In this document: positions 52,292-60,510 of the stretch, piece after piece
Layout: each line of letters opens with the position of its first letter
Numbering within the stretch: position 1 is the stretch's first letter
Program-made: the position numbers and the translations under genes
Notes under the pieces: generated by a model
What the model saw: the letters and a program-made list of their open reading frames with translations, nothing else
Told to the model about the DNA's origin: nothing
Database searches by the model: none
Assembly (NCBI GenBank): GCA_017942165.1
Contig: JAGKSB010000007.1
Coordinates: 62,001-126,000, forward strand
Origin: Rhinopithecimicrobium faecis
Lineage (GTDB): Bacteria > Bacteroidota > Bacteroidia > Sphingobacteriales > Sphingobacteriaceae
Direction of reading: 5' to 3'
DNA length: 64,000 nt

Positions 52292-53689
52292 TTAATAATT
52301 AGGATTTTGTACCGTATTCTTGTTTACAGAAATTTCATCTGCAGGGATTGGAAAATGATAGGCTGCCTGCGTAGTACGCAAGGTCAGTGCACCCGAGGTG
52401 TTTGCCGCATCTTCTGAAGATCTCTCTACCGGCAATTTATGACGCTTGAGGTCGAAAAAACGATGCCCTTCGAAAGCAAACTCCTTATAACGCTCATTAT
52501 TAATCTCCTGTATTAGCGCTGCCCTATTCGCATAGTTTACCGCGGTATAACCTGTAATTCTAGCTTTTCGTAATGCCACTATATCAGCATTCGCTTCCGC
52601 GATTTTATTTTGCTCAGCATAAGCCTCTGCACGAATTAAATAGGCCTCCGCAGAACGGAACAACTTGATATCTGCCAGACCTGGTGCATCGCTATTTCCC
52701 CCCAGCCACTTGGCTATTAGGTAGGGAGACTTTCCTGCAGCGCGTGTATTGTCAAAGGTGATACTCGCTTTATAGCGTACATCTTGCTCCTTATCGAAGG
52801 TCTTAATTAACTTTTGTGAGGGCGCGTACAATACGATGCCCCCATCTTCTCTGTAAAAGGAAGAACCTATGCGCGAGTCTGTCGTCCCTACACGCGCCAG
52901 TTTCCAGATCACTTCTGCTTCGGATTTATCTTTCCAAATTAGGGGATATTCCGTTTTTGTGGCTAATGGAATCTGCTTGATTACTTCTGTAGAAGCTAAT
53001 GCTGCCAGCTCCCAATCCTTTTGAAACAAAGCTGCGCGCGCTAAGATGGCATAAGCTGCCATTTGGCTTACCCGCGTAGGATCTTCTATCCCTCGGGGAA
53101 GCAGGTTGATAGCACTTTCCAGATCCACTTTAATAAAAGCCATACATTCTGCTACAGTATGACGCTTGGGCAAGGAAATCACGGATTCCCTCATATAGGG
53201 TACCGCTAAAGCAGTCGCCTCATAGCCCGCAGCATAGGCTTTAAGTAATTCTAAATGGGCAAAAGCGCGTAAGGCTAATAACTCCCCTTCATAAGCATTG
53301 GCTAGCGACACATCCGTAACTGGAAGCTGCGCTAGCCCTGCTAAAGTACGATTTATACGATCAATACATAAGTAATATTCCTGATAGGCAGCAGTGACAC
53401 TGCTGCTGGATGGGGTATACAACCAACGGTAGGCATCGGAGTTGCTGACAGCATTTTCTGTCGGCATCACCGCCTCATCTGCCACGGTTACTGTATTAGC
53501 AATCAACGTATAGTCTAGGGCCGCATAAGCCCCTAAGATCCCTTGGTTAATATCAGGCAGGTTTCGATAGGCCTTACTAGGGTCGAGGGTATCTGTGGGG
53601 GTAATATCCAATTTATTACAACTCGTAAATATGCCTACTGAGCAGGCAATAACCGCTGCAGTTAGGTAGCAATTAAATTTCGTATTCAT
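52292..53689 (-). CDS. SusD/RagB family outer-membrane lipoprotein
   Basis: This 465-residue lipoprotein (signal ending GIFTSCNKLDITPTD) is the surface substrate-binding lid of a SusCD transporter. N-terminal SusD-like and C-terminal RagB/SusD domains contain LELLKAYAAGY, SEAYLIRAEAYAEQNK and the NERYKEFAFEGHRFFDLKRH motif. It is shorter than most glycan SusD proteins. It follows susC by 10 bp and precedes the isoaspartyl peptidase by 1 bp. The ligand is unknown, but the enzymes encoded next to it suggest a peptide or polyamide. Confidence 0.94.
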   Translation of the reverse strand: MNTKFNCYLTAAVIACSVGIFTSCNKLDITPTDTLDPSKAYRNLPDINQGILGAYAALDYTLIANTVTVADEAVMPTENAVSNSDAYRWLYTPSSSSVTAAYQEYYLCIDRINRTLAGLAQLPVTDVSLANAYEGELLALRAFAHLELLKAYAAGYEATALAVPYMRESVISLPKRHTVAECMAFIKVDLESAINLLPRGIEDPTRVSQMAAYAILARAALFQKDWELAALASTEVIKQIPLATKTEYPLIWKDKSEAEVIWKLARVGTTDSRIGSSFYREDGGIVLYAPSQKLIKTFDKEQDVRYKASITFDNTRAAGKSPYLIAKWLGGNSDAPGLADIKLFRSAEAYLIRAEAYAEQNKIAEANADIVALRKARITGYTAVNYANRAALIQEINNERYKEFAFEGHRFFDLKRHKLPVERSSEDAANTSGALTLRTTQAAYHFPIPADEISVNKNTVQNPNY

Positions 53690-53699
53690 CTTTTAAGCA

Positions 53700-56600
53700 T
53701 TAAAAGTTAACATTTAGACCTGCGGTATAGGTACGCGGTGCCGGATATTGAAAACGGCCTCTGCCTTGTGCATTCTCAGGATCTAAGCCTCGCCATGAGG
53801 TCCAGGTAAATAGGTTTTGAGCTTGCACGAAAACTTTCACCTGCTTCACGATGTGCAACTTTTTAAGGGCTGACTCAGGAAGGTTATAACCCAGGTTAAT
53901 ATTTCGTAAACGGAGGTATGAAGCATCCTGAATATCCTTTGACGTAAATTGTCTAGGGATATCTATACGCTGTAATGTCGCTTGATCTCCAGGCTTCTTC
54001 CAGCGGTCTGTAAGCATACGTATCGATTGATTCGATTCCATATAACGCTGATTTTCATTATAGAAATCTTCATTATTCCACCGTGAAATATCGGAAACAA
54101 AAGAAAATAACGCATCTAATGTCAATCCTTTATAACGAAATCCGCCTGTAAATCCGCCCACCCATTTAGGGAACATAGCTCCGGAATTGGTCGTACTTTG
54201 CGTAGACTCATTATAGACGGTAGTAATGCTGCCATCTAAATTATAATATTGAGGCTCTCCTGTGTCAGCATTCACACCTGCCCACTGCGGGGCATAGTAG
54301 GTACCATAGGGTAAGCCTACTTTTAAGAGGCGTGTATCTCCGTCTAGCATTTCACTAACCTCATCCGTCAAATACAAAATTTTATTTTTATTGTACCCTG
54401 CGTTTATGCCTAAGGTTAACTGTACATCTGCCGTCTTTATAAGATCCCCCTGCAAGGATAGCTCTACCCCTCGGTTACTCATTTTCCCCGTACTTAACGC
54501 TAACTCCGAAAAGCCTGACGTGAAAGAAAGGGGCTGATTGATAAACATATTCTTGGTAATCTTACTGTAGTAATCAGCTGTTAAGCGAAGTCTGTTCGTG
54601 GAAAATAGTTGCAGGTCGAATCCCGCATTAAGCTCATCGACATATTCCCAGTCAAAGCGCGCATTTCCTGGTGAAAGGGGGCGGATTGCTGTCTGCCCAC
54701 CATAGGAAATATTCGCCCCATAGGTCGCCAGGTAAAGAAAATCTCCGGAAAATGGTGAAGCCGTCGTCCCGTAGCTTGCGCGAACATTGAGTCCCGCGAC
54801 AAAGGGCTGATCTTTTAGGAAAGCTTCTTCTTTAACATTCCAGTTGGCACCCAAGGAGTAGAAGCCATGCCATCTATTTTCCTTAGCTACTTTTGTAGAT
54901 CCATCATAACGATAGGACGCTGTGAAGGAATATTTATTAGCATAGGAATACCTCCCTACCCCCATAAAAGACACTAATGCGGACTGTGAGCGTCCACCAC
55001 CAATCCCTGGAAGGAAAGTCTCGCTAACGGTAATTCCTGCAGGAGTTTCAGGTAGACGTCCATCGATACCATAACCTTGGTAATTGAAGGCGCGGTATTT
55101 ATCAAATATATATTCGAAAAACCCCGATAACTCGAGCTCATGCTTGGTGTCCCAAGTGTTGGAATAGGTTAGCCCTGAGGTCGATATAAGTCCTGTTTTA
55201 CGGATATATCCTTCCCCAAAGAGTCCCTTTCCACCCAATGTTGGGCTACGTCTACGGGAGCCATAGTACGAATCTGGATTAATATAATCTTGTGTTACTG
55301 TATTCTTGTAGTCGACCCCTAAACGCGTTTGAATCTTTAAATTTTCCGTAATATGATAGCCTAAATTCAGGCCTACTGTCGTGTTAAAGAGATCCGATTT
55401 AGCACTGGAGTTCTGCAAACGCTCCAGTCCCGCAGAGCCTTCACGCCAATCATAGACGGTATAGTCATCTTCATTCCCAAAATGTATCAGTGTACCATCT
55501 GGTGCATAAGGATATTCGTAGGGCAGCGCATAGAATACGGAAGCCATGGAAGAACCTACTGCGGTCTCCCCCGCCCCTTCGGTAAAGGATGAATTAGAAT
55601 ATCCTAAGGTGAGATTTACACCACCAAAAAATTTGTTGGCATCAAAATCTACATTGGAGCGTAAGGTGTAGCGATCCATACCGGAACGTTGCGCAATACC
55701 TTCCTGCTTATAATAGTTCACGGAATTAAAAAAGCGGACATGCTCACCTCCACCAGCAATACTCGCTTGCTGCTCCATAAATTTTCCTTTTCTAAAGAAG
55801 AAGTCTCGCCAATCTACATTAAGACCTCTTAAGCTATCGATGATATGGCTCGCATTGGCTTTCTCAGAGCTGGTCCAGCTCGCATTGTCAGGATTATTAG
55901 CTGAAAATGCCCATCCTGGGCCAATATCATCACCAGTTTCTAAGCCTACTTCTTCCTCAAAGCGTAGTCTATCCGTAGAATTCATCATTCTAAATTTAGG
56001 ATTTGTCATCTTTGAGACGCCATATTGGGAGGCATAGTTTACTTGAAAACTTCCAGACTTACCTTTTTTTGAGGTCATCAGAATTACACCATTAGACCCT
56101 CGGGAGCCATAAAGCGCTTTAGCTGAAGCATCCCTTAATACAGTGACATTTTCAAAATCATTGGGATTATAATTTTTCAGGTCACCTCCCTCCACAGGCA
56201 CACCATCGATAACATATAAAGGGGTAGAATTGCCATTTATACTTCCGATGCCACGAATCACGACAGAAGCTGCTGCGCCAGGCTGCCCCGAGCTACTAAG
56301 GACACTCATCCCTGGAACACGTCCTTGCAATACCTGATCCAAAGAGGCCATAGGAACTTGCGCTAATTCCTTAGCGGAAACGACAGAAGAGACATTGGCA
56401 GATTTTTTTCGGGCATAATTCGTGTATCCTGTGATTACGACATCTTCCAGCTGTTCGGATTTTTCCGCGAGCCGTATATTATTCGTAATCTCGGAAGCTT
56501 TTATACGTAGTATCGTATAGCCTATGGAGGAAATTTCTAGCAGATCGCTAGCTTGCGCTGTGACATAGAATTTCCCTGTGGCATCGGACTGCACAGCAGC

Positions 56601-56789
56601 ACCTGTCGTTAAGTTTTTGATGCTTACACCAGCGATAGGTTGGCCTTGACTATCGAGCACTGTACCTTGCTTTTGCTGCATAACCTTATTCAACGAAGAA
56701 ATAAAGCTTTCATGTGCGAAAAGCGGATCTATACTATTTACAGCTAATGAAAATAATATAATACGCAATAGGGGTATTTTTCCTTTCAT
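53700..56789 (-). CDS. SusC/RagA family TonB-linked outer-membrane protein
   Basis: This 1029-residue importer has a signal peptide and a carboxypeptidase-regulatory-like domain (about residues 38-115, GTVLDSQGQPIAGVSIKN). A plug domain follows with the SusC signature (VVITGYTNYARKKSA, LQGRVPGMSVLSSSGQPG, PLYVIDGVPV), and then a 22-strand beta barrel ending GLNVNF. It has no STN domain, so direct anti-sigma signalling is not expected, and no ECF sigma/FecR pair is nearby. It is the first gene of the four-gene operon. The region upstream to 57,063 is AT-rich with no gene. Confidence 0.95.
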   Translation of the reverse strand: MKGKIPLLRIILFSLAVNSIDPLFAHESFISSLNKVMQQKQGTVLDSQGQPIAGVSIKNLTTGAAVQSDATGKFYVTAQASDLLEISSIGYTILRIKASEITNNIRLAEKSEQLEDVVITGYTNYARKKSANVSSVVSAKELAQVPMASLDQVLQGRVPGMSVLSSSGQPGAAASVVIRGIGSINGNSTPLYVIDGVPVEGGDLKNYNPNDFENVTVLRDASAKALYGSRGSNGVILMTSKKGKSGSFQVNYASQYGVSKMTNPKFRMMNSTDRLRFEEEVGLETGDDIGPGWAFSANNPDNASWTSSEKANASHIIDSLRGLNVDWRDFFFRKGKFMEQQASIAGGGEHVRFFNSVNYYKQEGIAQRSGMDRYTLRSNVDFDANKFFGGVNLTLGYSNSSFTEGAGETAVGSSMASVFYALPYEYPYAPDGTLIHFGNEDDYTVYDWREGSAGLERLQNSSAKSDLFNTTVGLNLGYHITENLKIQTRLGVDYKNTVTQDYINPDSYYGSRRRSPTLGGKGLFGEGYIRKTGLISTSGLTYSNTWDTKHELELSGFFEYIFDKYRAFNYQGYGIDGRLPETPAGITVSETFLPGIGGGRSQSALVSFMGVGRYSYANKYSFTASYRYDGSTKVAKENRWHGFYSLGANWNVKEEAFLKDQPFVAGLNVRASYGTTASPFSGDFLYLATYGANISYGGQTAIRPLSPGNARFDWEYVDELNAGFDLQLFSTNRLRLTADYYSKITKNMFINQPLSFTSGFSELALSTGKMSNRGVELSLQGDLIKTADVQLTLGINAGYNKNKILYLTDEVSEMLDGDTRLLKVGLPYGTYYAPQWAGVNADTGEPQYYNLDGSITTVYNESTQSTTNSGAMFPKWVGGFTGGFRYKGLTLDALFSFVSDISRWNNEDFYNENQRYMESNQSIRMLTDRWKKPGDQATLQRIDIPRQFTSKDIQDASYLRLRNINLGYNLPESALKKLHIVKQVKVFVQAQNLFTWTSWRGLDPENAQGRGRFQYPAPRTYTAGLNVNF

Positions 56790-57063
56790 AATTTAGGACG
56801 TTAGAATAAGGTTAAATGGTCTTGGATAGAGGTTGTTATATTCGATTATTAAGGTATAAATAATTATTCTATTTATAAATAAAAATCGTTTAATATTATA
56901 TCTCTCAAAAGCTCACTTTAACTTATTCGTATTCCAATAGGAACGTACCGTGGCAATATGGTAGGATTATTTATTCGAATTAAAATCTTGAGGTCAAGAA
57001 GAAAAATTTTTCTAGTTTGCTCGCAAAAATACTGAACAAACAAACATGGAATAGATCTGTTTT
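56790..57063. other. 274-bp AT-rich region upstream of susC
   Basis: No coding potential is visible. It should hold the promoter of the susC operon. I see no clean TTG/TAnnTTTG pair and no strong dyad. Confidence 0.4.
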
Positions 57064-57471
57064 TTAGTCCTCTTCTTCCTCAAAAAGATCAGATTTTAGG
57101 TCGTCGATATATCGGCGATCTTTTTTTGTAGGCCTTCCTGCTCCGCGATCACGCATAAGTATAGGAGCAGCATACATAGATTTATAGGCTGCAGTTTCTT
57201 CTTTTGGCGTAAGATCTTCATAAAATTGAACAGCAGTCTTCGCATCTACCCTACGCTCTAATAGATCAATCACGCGAATATGCTTTCGCTCAATACCCTT
57301 TTGAACGTGGTATAAATCGCCTATTTTCACAACATAAGATGCTTTAATATTCTGTCCACTCAATTTTACACGTCCCGCTTTACAAGCTTCCGTTGCTAAG
57401 CTTCTCGTCTTAAAAAGACGAATAGCCCATAGATATTTATCAATCCTTAATTTTTCCTTTTCTGCTGACAT
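57064..57471 (-). CDS. hslR: S4-domain RNA-binding heat-shock-like protein (HslR)
   Basis: This 135-residue protein has an N-terminal S4 RNA-binding domain (RIDKYLWAIRLFKTRSLATEACKAGRVKLSGQ region, about residues 8-40) and a C-terminal basic/acidic tail (GRPTKKDRRYIDDLK). HslR binds stalled 50S subunits carrying nascent peptidyl-tRNA in relatives. A minus-strand -7 element lies 5 nt before its ATG and again 52 bp further up within an 18-bp direct repeat. It is divergent from dapD. Confidence 0.93.
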   Translation of the reverse strand: MSAEKEKLRIDKYLWAIRLFKTRSLATEACKAGRVKLSGQNIKASYVVKIGDLYHVQKGIERKHIRVIDLLERRVDAKTAVQFYEDLTPKEETAAYKSMYAAPILMRDRGAGRPTKKDRRYIDDLKSDLFEEEED

Positions 57472-57474
57472 TTA

Positions 57475-57544
57475 AACAAAAATAATCATATTCATGTGAA
57501 AATTCATTTGATTTTGAAGATATTTGAACAAAAATAATCATATT
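57475..57544 (-). repeat. spaced 18-bp direct repeat carrying two copies of a -7 element
   Basis: AACAAAAATAATCATATT occurs at 57475-57492 and 57527-57544. On the minus strand each copy contains TATTTTTG (plus 57477-57484 and 57529-57536). The copy nearest hslR ends 5 nt before the ATG; the other could drive a transcript with a leader of about 50 nt. Confidence 0.8.
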
Positions 57545-57571
57545 TGCTTATTAAGAATTTTAAAAATAATT

Positions 57572-58393
57572 ATGGATATCGAATCATTAAAAAAGTTTAT
57601 TGAAGCTGCTTGGGAAGACAGACAATTACTTGAATATACAGAATATATAGAAGCTATTAACACCATTATCATGAAGCTTGATGCGGGTGAAATCCGCGTA
57701 GCAGAGCCTATTGGAAACAGATGGCATGTAAATGACTGGATTAAAAAAGCCGTTATCTTATATTTCCCTATCCGTGAGATGAGCGTTTCTGAGGCTGGAC
57801 CTTTTGTATACCATGACAAGATGAAGCTTAAGGAAAATTATAAAGCGATTGGTGTTCGTGTAGTTCCTGGAGCTTCAGCACGCTATGGTGCTTACTTAGC
57901 AAAAGGCGTTATTATGATGCCTTCTTATGTAAATATTGGTGCTTATGTAGGTTCTGGTACGATGGTTGACACTTGGGCTACAGTAGGTTCATGTGCACAG
58001 ATCGGCAGCAATGTACACCTTTCCGGCGGTGTTGGTATCGGTGGTGTATTAGAGCCCGTTCAAGCTGCGCCAGTAATTATCGAAGACAATGTATTCGTTG
58101 GCTCACGCGCGATCGTAGTGGAAGGAATTCGTGTTGAAACAGAAGCCGTATTGGGAGCTAATGTCGTGCTGACAGCATCCACAAAAATTATTGACGTTAC
58201 AGGCGATGAGCCCGTAGAATATAAAGGATATGTTCCTGCTCGTTCAGTCGTAATTCCAGGATCGTACACAAAGAAATTCCCTGCTGGAGAATACCAAGTT
58301 CCTTGTGCGCTAATCATTGGTAAACGTAAAGAGTCAACAGATAAAAAGACTTCCTTAAATGACGCCTTACGTGATCATAACGTAGCGGTATAA
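57572..58393 (+). CDS. dapD: 2,3,4,5-tetrahydropyridine-2,6-dicarboxylate N-succinyltransferase
   Basis: The open frame begins with a TTG at 57524 inside the direct repeat; the ATG at 57572 gives the normal DapD start (MDIESLKKFIEAAWEDR). The 273-residue enzyme adds succinyl to tetrahydrodipicolinate in lysine and diaminopimelate synthesis. A central hexapeptide beta-helix with YLAKGVIMMPSYVNIGAYVG and TWATVGSCAQIG leads into HLSGGVGIGGVLEP, typical of DapD. A hairpin follows the stop codon. Confidence 0.96.
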   Translation: MDIESLKKFIEAAWEDRQLLEYTEYIEAINTIIMKLDAGEIRVAEPIGNRWHVNDWIKKAVILYFPIREMSVSEAGPFVYHDKMKLKENYKAIGVRVVPGASARYGAYLAKGVIMMPSYVNIGAYVGSGTMVDTWATVGSCAQIGSNVHLSGGVGIGGVLEPVQAAPVIIEDNVFVGSRAIVVEGIRVETEAVLGANVVLTASTKIIDVTGDEPVEYKGYVPARSVVIPGSYTKKFPAGEYQVPCALIIGKRKESTDKKTSLNDALRDHNVAV

Positions 58394-58415
58394 TTATTTA
58401 AGAAAAATAATAAAT

Positions 58416-58437
58416 GGCCTTCTCCTCAGAGAAGGCC
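58416..58437 (+). terminator. hairpin after dapD
   Basis: GGCCTTCTC and GAGAAGGCC with a CTCA loop follow the dapD stop by 22 bp. The T-run is weak. It overlaps the first codons of the longest open frame of the next gene, which argues for the later start. Confidence 0.6.
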
Positions 58438-58455
58438 TTAACTATATTGGATCGT

Positions 58456-59031
58456 ATGAAATTCGTCGATAGAAATGATATCAATCAGGCCTTAGAAACG
58501 CTCAAGTCAGGCGGACTCTTATTATATCCTACAGACACTATCTGGGGAATAGGCTGTGACGCCACCAACCCAGAAGCCGTTGCTAAAGTCTTTGCACTAA
58601 AAGGCCGTACGCAGGAAAAAAGCTTAATCGTCTTACTGCATAACGAGAATCAATTAAGCAGCTACGTCCAAGAAATTCCGGAAGTCGCATATCAATTAAT
58701 TGAATATAATGAGCGCCCCCTAACAATTGTTTATTCTAAAGCAAAAAACTTAGCTCCAAATGCGGTAGCTGAAGATGGAAGCATTGGTATTCGTATTGTC
58801 AATCACCCCTTTTGTGAGCAACTCTTACAACGCTTTCGAAAGCCCCTAATTTCTACTTCCGCAAATATCTCTGGAGAGGCTTCACCGAAGTCCTTTGACG
58901 ATATTTCTGAAGCTGTAAAGGAAGGTGTGGATTACATCGCGGCCTATGGAAGACAAGAAAAAGGAGACGGTCAATCTTCGACAATTATGAAACTTGACCC
59001 ATCTGGTAAATTTGAATTTATACGTAAATAA
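58456..59031 (+). CDS. L-threonylcarbamoyladenylate synthase (Sua5/YrdC/YciO family)
   Basis: I choose the ATG at 58456, not 58414, because the earlier one lies in a terminator-like hairpin and the family usually starts a few residues before the first helix. The 191-residue product shows the KSGGLLLYPTDTIWGIGCDA motif, the KxR-like FALKGRTQEKSL substrate loop and STSANISGE. It makes threonylcarbamoyl-AMP for t6A in tRNA, feeding the TsaE-dependent step. The exact split between TsaC and YciO cannot be settled by eye. Its stop is triplicated by a tandem repeat. Confidence 0.9.
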   Translation: MKFVDRNDINQALETLKSGGLLLYPTDTIWGIGCDATNPEAVAKVFALKGRTQEKSLIVLLHNENQLSSYVQEIPEVAYQLIEYNERPLTIVYSKAKNLAPNAVAEDGSIGIRIVNHPFCEQLLQRFRKPLISTSANISGEASPKSFDDISEAVKEGVDYIAAYGRQEKGDGQSSTIMKLDPSGKFEFIRK

Positions 59032-59082
59032 TAGCTTAATTTTCAAGAATAACAGCTTAATTTTCAAGAATAACAGCTTAAT
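59029..59082 (+). repeat. 21-bp tandem repeat (about 2.6 copies) starting with the Sua5 stop codon
   Basis: Units at 59029-59049 and 59050-59070 differ at one base; a third partial copy covers 59071-59082. Each begins TAA and contains CAGCTTAATTTTCAAGAA or its one-base variant. As 21 is a multiple of three, three in-frame TAA codons result. Confidence 0.92.
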
Positions 59083-59110
59083 ATATAAGCAACTACACAC
59101 CTCAAAAAGC

Positions 59111-59593
59111 ATGAAAAAGTTAGTAACCTTAAGCTTCATATGGATGGCTTTGATATCCATAGGATTTGCGCAACAGAATCCGATTGCTTCTGCAAAAGCA
59201 GGCGTGCAATATGGTAAGAAAATCGACGCTAAGGGCGCCATTACCACGCAGAAGTTAAATACATCCTTTGGAACAGACTCTACTTTCAGTGGAAAAATTC
59301 AAGGTGAGGTACTGCAGGTATGTAAGAAAAAAGGTTGTTTTATAACCTTAAAAACAGCCGATTCAGCACAGCCAATTGTTGTACGCTTTAAAGATTATGC
59401 ATACTTTATGCCCCAAGATATTGTCGGTAAAACAGTGGTATTGGAAGGCAAAGCTAAATTAAAAGAAACTTCTGTTGCGGTACTAAGACATCAAGCTGAA
59501 GATCTTGGTAAGCCTCAAGAAGAAATCGACCAGATTACTCAAGTAAAACGTACTGTTTCTGTACTTGCTGATGGCGTTGTAGTCGTTAAATAG
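59111..59593 (+). CDS. secreted DUF4920 family protein
   Basis: The frame is open from 58994 through the tandem repeat, but the ATG at 59111 gives a real signal peptide (ending SIGFAQQ). The 160-residue mature protein is beta-rich, with an OB-like core: FSGKIQGEVLQVCKKKGCF, VRFKDYAYFMPQDIVGK and VLEGKAKLKETSV. The pair of cysteines in VCKKKGC is characteristic of DUF4920 proteins (assigned from memory). The function is unknown; a metal or redox role is possible. A terminator follows. Confidence 0.82.
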   Translation: MKKLVTLSFIWMALISIGFAQQNPIASAKAGVQYGKKIDAKGAITTQKLNTSFGTDSTFSGKIQGEVLQVCKKKGCFITLKTADSAQPIVVRFKDYAYFMPQDIVGKTVVLEGKAKLKETSVAVLRHQAEDLGKPQEEIDQITQVKRTVSVLADGVVVVK

Positions 59594-59612
59594 TAATTTT
59601 TACAGCCTATTT

Positions 59613-59641
59613 AAAGGTGTATAATAGGATTATACACCTTT
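59613..59641 (+). terminator. terminator after the DUF4920 gene
   Basis: Perfect 12-bp arms AAAGGTGTATAA and TTATACACCTTT with a 5-nt loop are followed by T-rich DNA. Confidence 0.88.
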
Positions 59642-59657
59642 ATTTTTTTAGAATCGT

Positions 59658-60500
59658 ATGAAAACCTTAACCACAAAAGCTACGCAATCTATACGGGTTG
59701 CCGGAACACTCCTCTCCTTTGACAAGCCCATCATTATGGGAATATTAAATGTCACCCCAGATTCCTTCTTCGACGGCGGAAATTACAATACCCTTACTAC
59801 AGCTGTTCAACGTGCCACCGAACTACTGCAACAAGGAGCAGACATACTAGATATTGGTGCCTACTCCTCCCGTCCTGGCGCCCCATTAATCACCGTTCAA
59901 GAAGAATTAGACCGTGCAATCCCCGCTATTCAGGCAATTGTAGCTGCGCATCCCAAGGCTATACTATCCATAGATACGTTTCGTTCCGAAGTAGCCCAAG
60001 CTGCCGTAGCCGCGGGTGTACTTATAATTAACGATGTTTCCGGGGGCACGATTGATCCAAAGATGTTCCCCACAGTAGCCGCCCTTCAAGTTCCCTATAT
60101 ACTAATGCATATGCGTGGGCTACCCGAAAATATGCAGGAACTCACCGAATATAAGGATGTCGTCACGGAGGTAGCGACATTTTTAGGGCAAAAAATAGCA
60201 GAATTGCGTGGATTAGGCGTAAAAGATATTATCTTAGACCCTGGATTTGGCTTTGCAAAGAGCATGGAGCAGAATTACGAGCTATTACACCGTATTGAAG
60301 AGCTGCATTATTTAGGACTTCCCATTTTAGGAGGATTGTCGCGAAAATCCATGATTTACAAAAAACTAACTATTAGCGCCCAAGAAGCCTTAAATGGTAC
60401 GACGGCCCTGCATACACTGCTACTTTCACATGGCGTACAGCTGTTACGTGTACACGATGTACTGGAAGCTAAGCAGTTAGTAAAGCTGCTATTCAGCTAA
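59658..60500 (+). CDS. folP: dihydropteroate synthase
   Basis: This 280-residue enzyme joins p-aminobenzoate to dihydropterin pyrophosphate in folate synthesis. It has GILNVTPDSFFDGG, the DIGAYSSRPGA loop, the LSIDTFRSEVA strand, INDVSGG and the DPGFGFAKSMEQN and GGLSRKSM motifs. It is followed by brnQ after 10 bp. Confidence 0.96.
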   Translation: MKTLTTKATQSIRVAGTLLSFDKPIIMGILNVTPDSFFDGGNYNTLTTAVQRATELLQQGADILDIGAYSSRPGAPLITVQEELDRAIPAIQAIVAAHPKAILSIDTFRSEVAQAAVAAGVLIINDVSGGTIDPKMFPTVAALQVPYILMHMRGLPENMQELTEYKDVVTEVATFLGQKIAELRGLGVKDIILDPGFGFAKSMEQNYELLHRIEELHYLGLPILGGLSRKSMIYKKLTISAQEALNGTTALHTLLLSHGVQLLRVHDVLEAKQLVKLLFS

Positions 60501-60510
60501 GAAAAGATAT

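Noticed and set aside
57475..57544. Attachment-site repeats of a mobile element
   Set aside because: Only 34 bp separate the two copies and no mobile gene is present; promoter duplication explains them better.
59029..59082. Possible CRISPR array
   Set aside because: The copies are adjacent with no spacers, and no cas gene is present.
58994..59110. N-terminal extension of the DUF4920 protein with NNSLIFK repeats
   Set aside because: It reads through the upstream stop-codon repeat, and a normal signal peptide begins at 59111.
58882..59247. 121-residue minus-strand frame with a repeated FLKIKL peptide
   Set aside because: The repeat is only the 21-bp tandem duplication read in another frame, and the frame overlaps two real genes.
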